Assembly: GCA_949710005.1 (NCBI GenBank) | Contig: OX453272.1 | Coordinates: 31,100,932-31,164,931 of the forward strand | From: Ricordea florida | Taxonomy: Eukaryota > Cnidaria > Anthozoa > Corallimorpharia > Ricordeidae | Reading direction: 5' to 3' | Length of the DNA: 64,000 nucleotides | Part shown: one piece after another, positions 11,947-23,146 of the stretch | Numbering within the stretch: the first letter of the stretch is position 1 | Layout: the number at the start of each line of letters is the position of its first letter | The notes under the pieces: generated by a model | Told to the model about the DNA's origin: nothing | Database searches by the model: none | The model's input: the letters and a program-made list of their open reading frames with translations, nothing else | Program-made: the position numbers and the translations under genes

Positions 11947-13729
11947 TCATGCTTCATTCGTCTCTGCTGCAGTGTTCCTGTTGTTTCTGCACCTGTAGCC
12001 ACATTTACATGCCTTGGAACAGCAAAGAGATAGTTGAATGCAAGTGCAGCGTTGGTTTACACAGCATCCGCCCTCTCGGGAGCACCCACAGTATGCTAAC
12101 TGTAAACATGCGGTTGACAGTTCTTCTCGTGTCATTAACTTTGGCTTCAGAAGGCCTTCACTGTAATATCATCCGCTGTCTTCAGGCTTTGGGAGAGAAG
12201 GACATGGTTCTAGCGCTTTATTCCATACCATGGTCTGATAGTTTGCCCGCTTTATTTGGAGAATCAGTGCATCTTGAGTCGGAGGTAGGGCGTCAAGATC
12301 TTTCTTGGATTTGCGAAACGCTGCTGCTCTTTCTTTGTTGATTTCCACTTCTTGTGTTCCCGGATTGTAGAGTTGGCATACAAAGGCTTCAGCTTTGGCA
12401 AGAACGTCAGCACTCATTTGGCTTTCTTCTCCAAGGTGTTCCAAGAGGTCAGGTGCATCTTCGAAGACTTTCCATGCCGATGCCTTGCCCACACCATAGA
12501 ACTGGCGCGTCGTATCACAGCCAGTAATGGCATGAAATGCCAGGAGCGACTTCCTCTTCTCCTCGGAGAGCGGAATTTTGTGAACTGGTATGTAACGCCT
12601 TTGTCTTGATGTACCCGCAAACATCCATATCTCTTGACAAAGCTGCTCTCGGTGTGCCAAAAGGAGGACAAGAACGTCCGTATCACGACACAAAATGTTG
12701 ACTTGCTTGTACCCTCTTGCTGCTGCGTCTCGGGCATGCAGTACTATTCTAGTATCTGCCTCCTCATGATCTGATGCGAACTCTCTTATATCTTGTCGTG
12801 ATGTGTCAGATGACCACACCTTCAGTATATCCTTGAAGCCTCCAATGATCACCAGCTCTCGCCCAGGAGGCGCGCTGTAACTCTCCGAGATTTCCGTCGA
12901 GAGGAAATGAGCTAGGCTAGCCTTGTTATCTTCTAGCCTTCATCTTGTCAAATTCTGGCTTTTCCCAGATCTTTGGCGCTAGTGCATTCTCTTTCTAAAA
13001 CGTTTAACATCTCTTTGGTGTCTTCTGACAGCTTAGCGCGCTCATTTTAGGTAAGACACCAGCGATCTTGAGCCGAGTTTGTCCTTGTTATTCCAACAAG
13101 GCCTCCAGCTATCTTTCAAGATTTTTTTACATGCTCTAGTGCTTGGTCGTCGGGAATTTGATTGAAGGTGCTGGCTGTCTCCTTTGTCGCCACTCTCAAA
13201 TGCCTGCTGGACCTCAGGAGCAGTCTGCGGAAGCATCTTCATGTCTGCAAGAAATATGACGCCCCATCTGGTGTAATTCGAGTGGTCCAAAGCCGCAAAA
13301 TAGGGTAGCATTTCGGAGAACGAAGAGAGATACAGATCCCACTTCCCTTCCCGGATCGCACGCGTAAACCTCAGTAAGATGATGACCAGTTTCATGTATT
13401 GTCTCCAGTAACAGAACGAGGGGTTGTCATGATGTGCTGCATCAAAAGCTTTGATAATAATTATGTGCAGCTTGTCCAACTTCATCAACAAGCTCACTGC
13501 TAGTCAGGGCATCTACTAATGAATCATCGTCGTTCCCAGTCGTAAACGTAGTGGCCAATGCTTCCGACAGATTCACGAGAGTGTTGCATTCATTGTCATC
13601 CCTGTCTTTCGCCCACTTCGTTAACATGGGCCACAATACCCTCCACAGTGCTTCATAACTTAGCTTGTGTGCACGGATTACTCGATTCCACAACTTTCCT
13701 TTAAGGATGTTGTCAGATATTGTTGTCAA
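11947..13729 (-). pseudogene. Mobile-element protein with FEN1/PIN-like acidic motifs and Cys-rich tail, broken
   Basis: Minus-strand pieces in order: 13729-13442 and 13497-13042 (helical part, with the conserved stretches EGKWDLYLSSFSEMLPYF and NYTRWGVIFLADM), 12852-12169 (HEEADTRIVLHA, DTDVLVLLLAH, HAITGCDTT, then PPTQDALILQIKRANYQTMV), and 12135-11947 (cysteine-rich CGCSREGGCCVNQRC). The first two pieces are in different frames. The last two share one frame, separated by a stop. The spaced acidic motifs E-x-A-D, D-T-D and G-C-D resemble the metal-binding residues of FEN1/XPG-type PIN nucleases, so a DNA-cutting role is plausible but unproven. The gene is a remnant. Confidence 0.65.
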
Positions 13730-13821
13730 TGTTGTTATTCAAACAATGTCAATGTTGTTGTCAATCACGCTATTCACACAGCTAAGGCTAATTCAGTATC
13801 TATTCAATGGTTGTTATCTAG

Positions 13822-14326
13822 TCACGTGACCCATCATAGCTGATCACCTATTGCATTTTTGTGTTTTTATTGTTGGATGTCTAAGTCGAAATGAGAAACG
13901 TCAGTAAGTTGAAAACTATATTAAAGGAAATCGTGAATAGAGCGTCTTTTATGCTTTAAAATCAATTTTATTGGAAAATCACGTGACTCTTCATAACTGA
14001 TCACGTGACGCATTTTATCTCCCACACTACTGTCTATCGAGCTCTAAACGTCAAGTGGTAAAGATTCAGCTATTTCCCCATCGTATTGTGTACTTTTTAT
14101 TGGATTTATATAATGTTACAGTTCAGCCTCGTTTTCATGCTGCAGGAGCGAGGGCCTAGACAAAAAACCCGTTTAATGACAGATATCATAACATTTGGAG
14201 TGGGCAACAGCACAATTCTTAATCAGGATGGCAAGATGAAGATTTTAAGCCATGTTGCTTGCTTCTACTCAAAATGTTTAGCGAAAATGAAAAATGAGCG
14301 CCCTGCGTGACAGTGCTTCCTGACTA
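13822..14326 (-). repeat. Right long terminal inverted repeat
   Basis: Inverse partner of 11242-11736, ending GCTTCCTGACTA at its outer tip. Confidence 0.85.
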
Positions 14327-15220
14327 TTCTACAGAAACCAGGATAAGCTCCATTTAAAGAAGGTGCAAGAATATGCTGTCCATTTTTCCTTCAATACCAC
14401 ACTTTTAAGTTCATAGTTTCTTTTAAACTGTGACTTTCACATGCAACATAGTTATTTTAATTTTCATCTTAAAAGATGGTCATAGAGGCACCAAATAGAT
14501 GCCAGCCTTTTCACTGGAAAACTATTCGAATGAGCTTGTTTCATTCTTTTTTTTTTTACTTTATTTATTGTCTCTAGGAGAATTTTGTAATAGAAACTTT
14601 ACCTTAAATTATAAATCCCTAAGCCAGGCTGATCAAACATTTTGGTCTATATACAGATGTAGTATGAAAACAAAAAGTAAGTTATATTATTGTTAAGAAC
14701 ATAGCAGATTCTATTGAGCTGTAACTCTGTAAAAATTGAATACCAGGTAGACTTACTGGTTTTGGCTTGTGTACAAAACTTGTGCCATTTCCAAGTCAAG
14801 AGTGCAATAACCCAGAGGACCCTAACCCTTAATAATAATTATTATTAAGGGTTTAAGGGTCTGCTGGAAATAATAATAAGAATAATCTTATAGTAATTAT
14901 CAGATTACGATGATATTATTTGAGCTTATTATATGGCTACAGTAGCACACATGATCTTATCTGCTGCTTACTGGGCAAGATTTTCTTATAATGACCAAGC
15001 ATTATGAAATTTGTTTTTAAAAAAAAATTTTTTAATGTAGACAAAAATTGTCTCAGTTTCAAAAAAAAAGTTTCTTCTGTCACGTCTGGTTTTGATCGCA
15101 TGACCAGGTGTGTTTTGGCTCAGTGAACGTGACCTTTAATGACCTCTTGCAAGTGGATATTGAAAAACCCTTCTGGTTCTTTTTTTTTATCCAGTGCTAA
15201 ATAGGCCACATAATAAATAA

Positions 15221-15341
15221 CTTATTAACTTTGTCCGTTCGGTCATTACAAGAAAATTTCAGACCTCTGCCTTGAGGTATTGACCTCGCTATCACAGAGG
15301 TCTGACATTTCCCGGTAATGACCTCTCTCTTGGTTAATAAG
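15221..15341. repeat. Fold-back MITE, CTTATTAA ends
   Basis: The arms run from CTTATTAACT to GGTTAATAAG. They contain GGTCATTAC, AAATTTCAGACCTCTG and their inverses around a centre rich in GAGGT. I recall this type as common in cnidarian genomes. No coding capacity. Confidence 0.75.
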
Positions 15342-16730
15342 TAGTATATACTGGAAAGTTCTTTTTCCTAAGCAACACTTTTTTTCTGAAGTTATCAGTA
15401 GATATGTAACGGTTCATTCTTATTATAGTGCCTCACATGTTCTACATGGAAAGTGGGTGTTTTGTAAAATTGCAATAACTTTGTCATCCCTGTGGGAATG
15501 AAGTCTTAATGAACATTTATTTGAACCTTTTCTTTTAACAAGGTTCTTTTCTTCTTTGCCACTTTGAAAAACTGTGTGAAATGTTTGCAGGTGAAGGTAG
15601 TGAAGTCTTTTGAACTTCGAAAGAGACTTAAAAAGGAGCCCCAAGTGTTAAGACCTGTTTCTAGTAAAATGCAGGTTTGCTTGTTTGTAATCATGAACTT
15701 AAAGTGATGCATATTGCTGTTGTGTGAAATATTTAAGCAATATGTTTTGTATTTGTTTGCTGTGTAAGTGCTTTTCATTGAAAAGGTTTTGTGTCAGTTG
15801 TACATAATGTACATATTTGTGAAACGTTTTTCTTTCCGATTGAGATAATATGATCTATTTGAAGACCAATAAGAATAAAAGATTGTGGCGCCTGAACTAT
15901 CTTTGTTAGTTCCTGTTTTTATACATGTGACTTGGGAAATCGTTCTTGTTTGCTAATTTCCTAAATAACGAAAAGGCAATGAGCAGGGGAACTATTCATG
16001 AACGGCAACCTGCATCAGTACTGAAATGTGCATAGATAAGAAGTGGAGAGAAGAAAAGGAAAACTGAGAGGTTAAAGGAACAAGGAAACTGAGAAATACC
16101 CAAATGGATTGATTATCCAAGGTTAGTACTGTTTAATGACTATTGCCTTATTTATCTTTGATATAAACTCCGGCGAAAACTGCTCTGCAGACATCAGAAC
16201 GTACTGTAGTGACTTCCTTTTTTACAATTACGCTTAATTGCGGATCGTGGGGAAACGTGGGAAATCGTTTCAGGGAAGAAGTAAAAAAGAGGAGACAAAA
16301 GATTGTGGGACGTGAGGACACATCGTCTCCCCACCCTCCCTCCCTGGGCTCCGTACTGTGAGAAGTTTCGTAACTTATGAACGAAATTGCACGAAACTTA
16401 ATTATTCGAACACATTATGGAATAGATTAGTATACGATTGGTACGGTCAGTTATATTGAACTTTGATAGTTGACATCACCCTTTCACTCCCGTGATCTAA
16501 GAAGCAATTCTCCCACATAAGTGCCTTACACTTGGTTGTCAGTTAGTTTGGAGAATTTGGTATTGGAACAATTGAATATCGTTGAGTTGATTCTTTTGTT
16601 ATAATTCTCTTTATCAGTTTGCTTTATGTTATATTGTTATGGCAAGGAGAAGTTCCATCTTAATCACCTCTGGGAGTGAAAGAAGTAAGCTGCCTTGTGT
16701 ACTGTAACAGACATCCAACACAATCACCAA

Positions 16731-16907
16731 TAGAGCGTTTTCACATGACGTCACAGCAGCCATATTGGTGTTCCAAAACAATGAAACGGCAGCCATGTTG
16801 GTGTTCCAAACTAACCCTCTGGGAGTTGAACTCTTTTCTTATGAAAAAACTTTCTTTTGTTCCAAAAAATTTGCATGGCTGCGGGCCACGTGAGTGAAAA
16901 CGCTCTA
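16731..16907. repeat. MITE with TAGAGCGTTTTCAC ends
   Basis: The ends TAGAGCGTTTTCAC and GTGAAAACGCTCTA are inverted; TA at each edge is compatible with a TA target duplication. Inside, GGTGTTCCAAA appears twice with CAGCCAT(A/G)TT. Non-coding. Confidence 0.75.
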
Positions 16908-17864
16908 TACTCCTGCAAGACATCGTGTCACCCTAGGGTTACTCCCTATTTCCACCACTCATCCGGTTCCGAGCTGGCCCACTGGTAATACCATACACTA
17001 ACAGTGCCCCAGATTTGAGGGGGTTCTTATTTTGACTTTTCTGACATAAAACACCAAACTGAAGCATTTCACTCGAACCCTTTCATATCGGGAGCTTGGG
17101 CCACCTGTGCAAACTCTGACAACAAACAAGAAAACACAAAGGTGTTGTCCCATTCAATACAAAGAGATTTGTTTTAACTCAAAATAGTATACAGGCAATA
17201 CGTTCACTAACACTCTTTTAATTCAAAACGCTATAAAGTAAAACAGCGAAAAGAATCAAGCAGTTCACAAAATATTTTTTTAAATGCAACTTAAAGATGC
17301 ACGTGGAATTTTACAAAAGTTTTGGTATAAATTGCACGCTTTATTAGGACACACAGTTAGCACTGTTTCTCTTTTTCTCAGTAGAAAGGAAGTACTGTGA
17401 CGATTTATTTATATTCAACAACGCTTTTGACGCTTTCACTCCCAAGATTTCAGTAGTAATTATCCGAAGTAAGTGCGATACTCTTTCTTTTAAATATAAA
17501 GTTTGGAGAATGTGGTATGAGATCACGGGTGTTTGGATAACCTAATAAAAAGCTCTTGCACCCACTCAGTCCTGAGCTGCGGCCGTGTGTAAACTAGTAC
17601 AAGCTGCTTTCACAGATAAATCTAGGACTTTGCAATATTTCCGCCAATTTATAGCCAGGTACAATAGGGTTCGTCCATATCGATGTCTCATGAAAAGAGC
17701 TTGGACCGTTCAGCCTTTATTTGAAAAATACGTGAAAAAACGATAATGAATAAGAATGCCCGTTTCTCGAAAGCACCGGGAACTTACTTCGCCCGGAATG
17801 TTTTTCATGATCGCAATGTGTACAACGGGTATAAAAATTTTGTTGGTTGTTAAGGTTTCGGTCA

Positions 17865-18165
17865 TTTATTAGAGGGGTGTGTGTGTGGAGGGTAGGGGGG
17901 GGGGGGGGTTGGGTTGTTTTGGTGCATTTTAATTTTCCTGTACATAATTTCCCGTGAGCTTGTTTGAGCCTGTTCTTGCCACTGCATAACATAATGTGCC
18001 CCCTTCGAGTCTGCACATGAAATAAGATGACCCGCCCTCAACCACAGAAAAAAGTTTTAATACAAGTGAAATAAAACTCACCAAATTAGTTAAAGCAAAT
18101 AGCGAGTAGCCCTCCTCACAGAGTTGTGAAAGGAAATTGGAATGCACAAAACTCAACCCCCCCCC
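17865..18165 (-). repeat. Dispersed repeat, copy 1
   Basis: The reverse complement matches 51435-51690 over about 250 bp, sharing TTTGGTGAGTTTTATTT, TTCTGTGGTTGAGGGC, GTGGCAAGAACAGGC and AATTATGTACAGGAAAATTA. Poly-G/C tracts lie near both ends. The type is unknown; no ORF or terminal repeat was identified. Confidence 0.7.
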
Positions 18166-18182
18166 CCGTCAAATAAATGACC

Positions 18183-18662
18183 GGTTCCTTAACTTGCACG
18201 CTGGGCTTGGGCGCTAAGAACTACAAAACGATTTGATAGACTTATCGAGACTTTCGAGGAACGGGCCCCAGACCTTCATAACAGAAAGAAGAAAGAACCA
18301 TTAACCCCTACAAATAACGCGATAAATAAAAAAAAAACTACTTTCTATAAACTAGACTTCTGTAAAAAAAAAAAGAACTGAGAGTTAAAATAGAAAGAGC
18401 TTTGCGAATCTATGGCTAGAAAACAAATGAAAATATCTCTTCCGTGGAGTTTTGGTCATAAAATATTAATAAACGCAAGTAACACCCTACCTAGGAAAAA
18501 ACCTTATTAGAGTAAGAGTGATAAATATAAAACGAACGGCAATGAGTATGATCTTTACAATACTGTTCTTTTTTTAGTCTGTACAACTTTGAATCATATA
18601 AACAAGCCTAAGATGGTGAAAAATATATAAAATCAACCTAAGACGTAAGTTTCTTTTAACTT
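18183..18662 (-). other. Probable 3' UTR of the TIAM-like gene
   Basis: AT-rich sequence directly downstream of the stop codon. Several TTTATT words (AATAAA on the minus strand) occur, so a polyadenylation site is plausible here, but none was singled out. Confidence 0.3.
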
Positions 18663-19187
18663 CTATAAATTAATCTGAGTTTCTTCTGTCACCAAAGGGG
18701 AAACAGATTTATTCCTCTTCGTTAAACTGATCTTTCTTTCTCTGGGTACAATGCTGTTAACAGATTCTGTATCTGTAACGCTCATTGTGCTCAGCGTCGA
18801 ATCGCTTTCAAGAGATGTTCTCCTATTCCTCGCTTCTTCTGGATTGTGGCTGAACGACCGACGAAGGAAAGAGGACATTTCGCTGTTACCTACGCGTAAG
18901 AAAGGACTTGGGTCTGACGTGTTGAAGCGATCCTCTGTGTTGTTACGACGAAAGCTTTGTGACCTCGCTGCAGGCGTGGTCCCTAATGTAGAGCCCGCTT
19001 TAATGCTACGTTTTATGGCTTCTTTTACGTTCTTTACCATGTCGCGCTTTTCCTCTGCGGACCTGTATAAAGGTGAAGTGACACCTGCTCAGACGATATC
19101 TTAACCCTTCACACTTATTATTCGATTAATTAAGAAATAGAAAACATGTACCGTGTTTCTATCGAGTTATAGAAACACGAGTGAAAG

Positions 19188-19218
<31 letters not shown>

Positions 19219-19219
19219 G

Positions 19220-19250
<31 letters not shown>

Positions 19251-19265
19251 GAGTTCTCCCAAACT

Positions 19266-19304
<39 letters not shown>

Positions 19305-22300
19305 CATGTTTTCTATTTCTTTTAGAAAACACCGCGACGAAAAAAATAAAAGCAACTTGTTAGCTTTGATTATCAAAATGTAAATTCTCTTTGCTCGCGT
19401 CATCATTACGTCAACAGCTCGTGCTAGTTCTGTGTTTCTATCGAGTTATAGAAACACGATTTCTAACCAATCAGCGCGCGTACTTTCTTAGGACTGTTTT
19501 CTAAATATAGTTAGTAGAGGGGACTGGTTATGAAACGCGGTAAACTTCAAAGAGAAAAACAAGAGGCCCGTTAGGCCCGTTCTCGATGTTGAATTTATCG
19601 GTCATGTGATCACGAGAGTGCACACTCAACAAAAAATATGGCGGACAGCTTAGACGATTTAATACTTGCTGGGCGATGATTTTGATACTTTGGATATTAT
19701 GGAACAAGACGGAGAAATGGAGGAACACTTTACTATCTCAGAGAATGACCTGAGTATAAACTTTGTGCATCTTTCCCTTCGGAGTGGAATCGTCGTGCAT
19801 GAAAGCAACATGATTTATTGACCCAAGATCGAAGTTTCTCTCTAACTGTGGTACAGTATTATCGAGCTCTATATTACTCACTATGTTCACACTTATTATG
19901 TCAACCGACTTGTTAGATCAAAGAACTAACGAAGCTGTATAAAACAAACGAAACGAAACGAAACTCCTCGCGAAAAAATCCTTAAAGTTAAACTTATAAA
20001 CTTGATCGAAATACGTAAGAAAACTCTGAAAATCAAATTGACGAACGATGAATATTTCTGCAAGAAACTGGATAAATCAAACGAGTTGATTGAGTAAGTT
20101 ATACCACCGTGAGGTGCTGACGTTTCGAGCGTTAGCCCTTCTTCGGAGCGAATTTCTGACTGAATAATTATCTCCCGCTTTAAAAGCGACCCACACTTAA
20201 TTGCCTATTGTATGATTTTCCCAGTAAAGGAGCGACACCTATGTGAGGCAAAACGAGTGATTCTAATAAATGATTTATTCTGGTTTGTTACTCGTAAACA
20301 ACACCATTTGTTTCAAGCTCAGCAGAAAGGTTCAGTTGTGGTCTAGCTAAGCTCCACCTTGCCCAAACATAGCCATAAAAGAGCCCACCTTTTCTGAGAC
20401 TTCTTCAGACAGTGATTTTGAGGTAAGAAACTTAGTATTTAATATACAAACAAAGAACGATTTTTTTGATCGCGTTTTTTTTTCCACAGCCCTAGTTTCA
20501 TTGTTCATTGTACACGCAAACGCCCCAAGCACAATACTAAAATCAAAGCAAGGAGAACGCGGACGCGATGAAAGTGTTCTGAAATAACAGATCAAACAAG
20601 AGATGCAGTGTATCATCACAGATTCAAGAAGGCGGCGGAAGGTAAGCGCGCAGCGGAATGTTTCCGACGAAATTCGAGGTGTTAAATATGCCATCAAACA
20701 CATGTATCAAGTGTTTTTAACTATAGCTTCATCAACGAAATTAATTTTGCAAGGGAAATTAACGAAGTGAGAGTCGCGTTTCTTCTGATGGTGCCTGATT
20801 TCCTGTCTTTTCTCTATGCATCATTCATGAGTTTGCGAGATGTCCAGCATAAGAAGGTGAAGGAAAGTTAAGTGATGGTGCGCAACATCCCTTTTGTAAA
20901 CTACTTTACTTTTTTCAGGCAAAAATGTTGAGAGTGGAAGTAATATTGGAGAAAGGAAATGAGCTCGGGTGTTTTTGCATCTTACATGGGAGAAATAATC
21001 CTGTGAGTCAAATTTGACTAAATCTCAATATCCTAAAAAAATACCTTTTAACTGTTATCGCACGATTTTTTTTTTAAACAGTTCAGTCAGTTGATTGTAA
21101 CTTTTTGTGTTGCATTCATTTCATACTTAACCAGCTCAACATCATACTTCAGTAACTAAATCTCACAAACATCACAGGCATCATACAGATTACATTACAC
21201 GACATTACTGCTCCATATGAAAGTTCTATTTAACCTAACCATAGTTATGAAACTCGACAAGTTTCTTTGTTTCACTTTTTTGTTCGCCCTTTTGGCGTTG
21301 AACCTGCACAAAAACACACTTTTTTCGGTAGGATAACCAATTAAAAGTTTCGACCAATATATTCGCAAGTAACATGCGAACCAAAATCAAAAGATTGTGC
21401 AGGGTCCAGTCGATTCAACATCTATTGCAACTGCACTGTTCTCGCTTTTGAAATTTCCAGGGTTTCACAACCAGTCCCTCGATTAACTATGACCTAGCTG
21501 AGTAAAGCACCACTTCACAAAATATGCACTACAACGACGCAACCTTGCTAAAGGCGAAGAAATAGGTACAAACTGGAGACTTACCTGTTTGCAAACAAGT
21601 AGTTACATTCCTGTCGACCAATCTCTGTTGTATCACTAATGTTGACAAGTTCCCACGAGTGAAGTGTGTCTGAGGAGAAAACAGATGTGGCAATAATATG
21701 TACAGACTAGCACATAGTATCGAACTTATAAATACAAACGACAGATGAAACAGTATCACAGTACAGTAGTATTCAGTGGCTTTCCAAAGAATGGTCACAC
21801 TGCATGGTTTGATCCACAGATGAAAAAGTTTGACCCACACTGTATAGTAAAACAAACAGCACCACAGTACAGTACTGCTCAGCAGCTTTACAAAGAATGG
21901 TCACACGGCATGGTTTGATCCACAGATGAAAAAGTTGGAACCACAGTGTATAGTAAGACAAACAGTACCACAGTACAGTACCATTCAGTAATTTTAGAAT
22001 GAATAGTCATACTGAACGGTTTGATCTACAGATGAAAATTAGAACCACACTGTATAGTAAAACAAATAGTACCACAGTACAGAACAGTTCAGTAGCTTTC
22101 CAAAAAGGGCCACACTGCATGGTAGGAACCACAGACTAAAACGTTACCATCAGTACTGTTCAGTATCTTTAGACTGAATGGTCACATTGCATGGTTTGAT
22201 CTACAGATGAAAATTAGAACCACACTACATTGTAAAACAAATCGCATCATAGAACAGAACTTTCCGTTTAATTTTCTCAAGTATGGGCAGGCGACCCACG

Positions 22301-23146
22301 CGGAACTGTGAAACTAAAAGTACGAAAGTACATTTCTGTTCCGTAGATTTCGAATGAAACATCATGGTGCTAACATCTCCGCTGAAGAGATTCCTATGTT
22401 ATCTGAGTCAGACCTCAGTGTAAGCTAGGTATCACCTAGTATGCCGTACCGTCATTCAACCAACAGTGATCTCTTAAGACCAGAGAGGTTGCTGGAATAA
22501 GTGTCTTGAACTTGATTTCTTCCACCGATTTGTGAGAGTTGGGCTACCAAAAAAACAAACAAATAATCCTTAGGTAGGTAAGGTGATAGCATCAATTTTT
22601 ACAGAAACTCTATACCAATAACTTCAATAAGTTCATTTTTAGGCGCCAGTTGTTTTACAAGGAAGGTCTAGCCGGTTTTTTATAGGCGCTATACAACTGA
22701 TTTTTATCTCTTTTCTAAGAGTGATGAAATCTTTCCTGTTATCACACTTACCCGTTCTTTGTCCTTTTTCTTGTGTTTACGTTCCAGATAAAGGAGAATC
22801 AACACCTTCTCGAATACTGCAAATGTTCAAAGAATAAACATATAATTCAGAGATAGAATGACAACGCTATGTACTATATGAAGATTTTAAGAAAATATCC
22901 TATGCCTTTTGCGGGTATTATTTGTATAAAAACGCATCAAGTCATGCCAAGTCAGTTTAAGTTGAAAACGACTGGGCAATGTAAGTTTTACGTACCAAAC
23001 AAGTGCATCACGCCAGGTATTCCTTTCTTTCCGAGTCGAGGAGACACTGGGTACCGTTTGAGTGTCCCGCTTCGCACTTCATCCGGGCAGTTAAGCCATA
23101 TTGCTATCCCATGATGCATTAAACGATCAATACTGACGTCAGCAAG
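18663..23146 (-). CDS. TIAM1: TIAM-like gene, C-terminal PH domain and tail, exons 26-30
   Basis: Exons 22996-23146, 22752-22816, 22450-22543, 21585-21669 and 18663-19062. PHc: [76 protein letters not shown], and the closing helix [18 protein letters not shown]; compare TIAM2 IWELIHTKSE. The last exon adds about 110 residues rich in S, T and R with repeated RxxS sites ([16 protein letters not shown]), typical kinase or 14-3-3 targets, and stops at 18663. The 22.4-21.7 kb intron contains a minisatellite. Confidence 0.9.

Larger units (their letters stand above)
11242..14326. mobile_element. Decayed DNA element with about 500-bp terminal inverted repeats
   Basis: Long inverted repeats (11242-11736 and 13822-14326) flank a minus-strand gene remnant. 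The tips read TAGTCAGGAAGC and its inverse; a TA at both edges may be the target duplication. The arms contain several CACGTGA words. The internal coding pieces match, from memory, a repeated protein family seen in many cnidarian genomes; I cannot name its superfamily. The arms still look about 95% alike, so the copy is not ancient, but its coding part is interrupted. Confidence 0.8.
14327..18182. other. Intergenic region with scattered repeats
   Basis: No protein-coding gene was supported between the 14.3-kb element and the TIAM 3' end. It contains a short palindrome (14831-14856, CCCTTAATAAT with its inverse), a fold-back MITE (15221-15341), a second MITE (16731-16907), dispersed sequence around 16480-16680 and 17420-17530 with CTTTCACTCCC words, and a poly-G run near 17894-17908. 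Confidence 0.5.

Noticed and set aside
15591-15674. Extra plus-strand coding exon (VKVVKSFELRKRLKKEPQ)
   Set aside because: An acceptor-like TTTGCAG and an open frame are present, but there is no partner exon, no homology I recognise, and RCAN is already complete.
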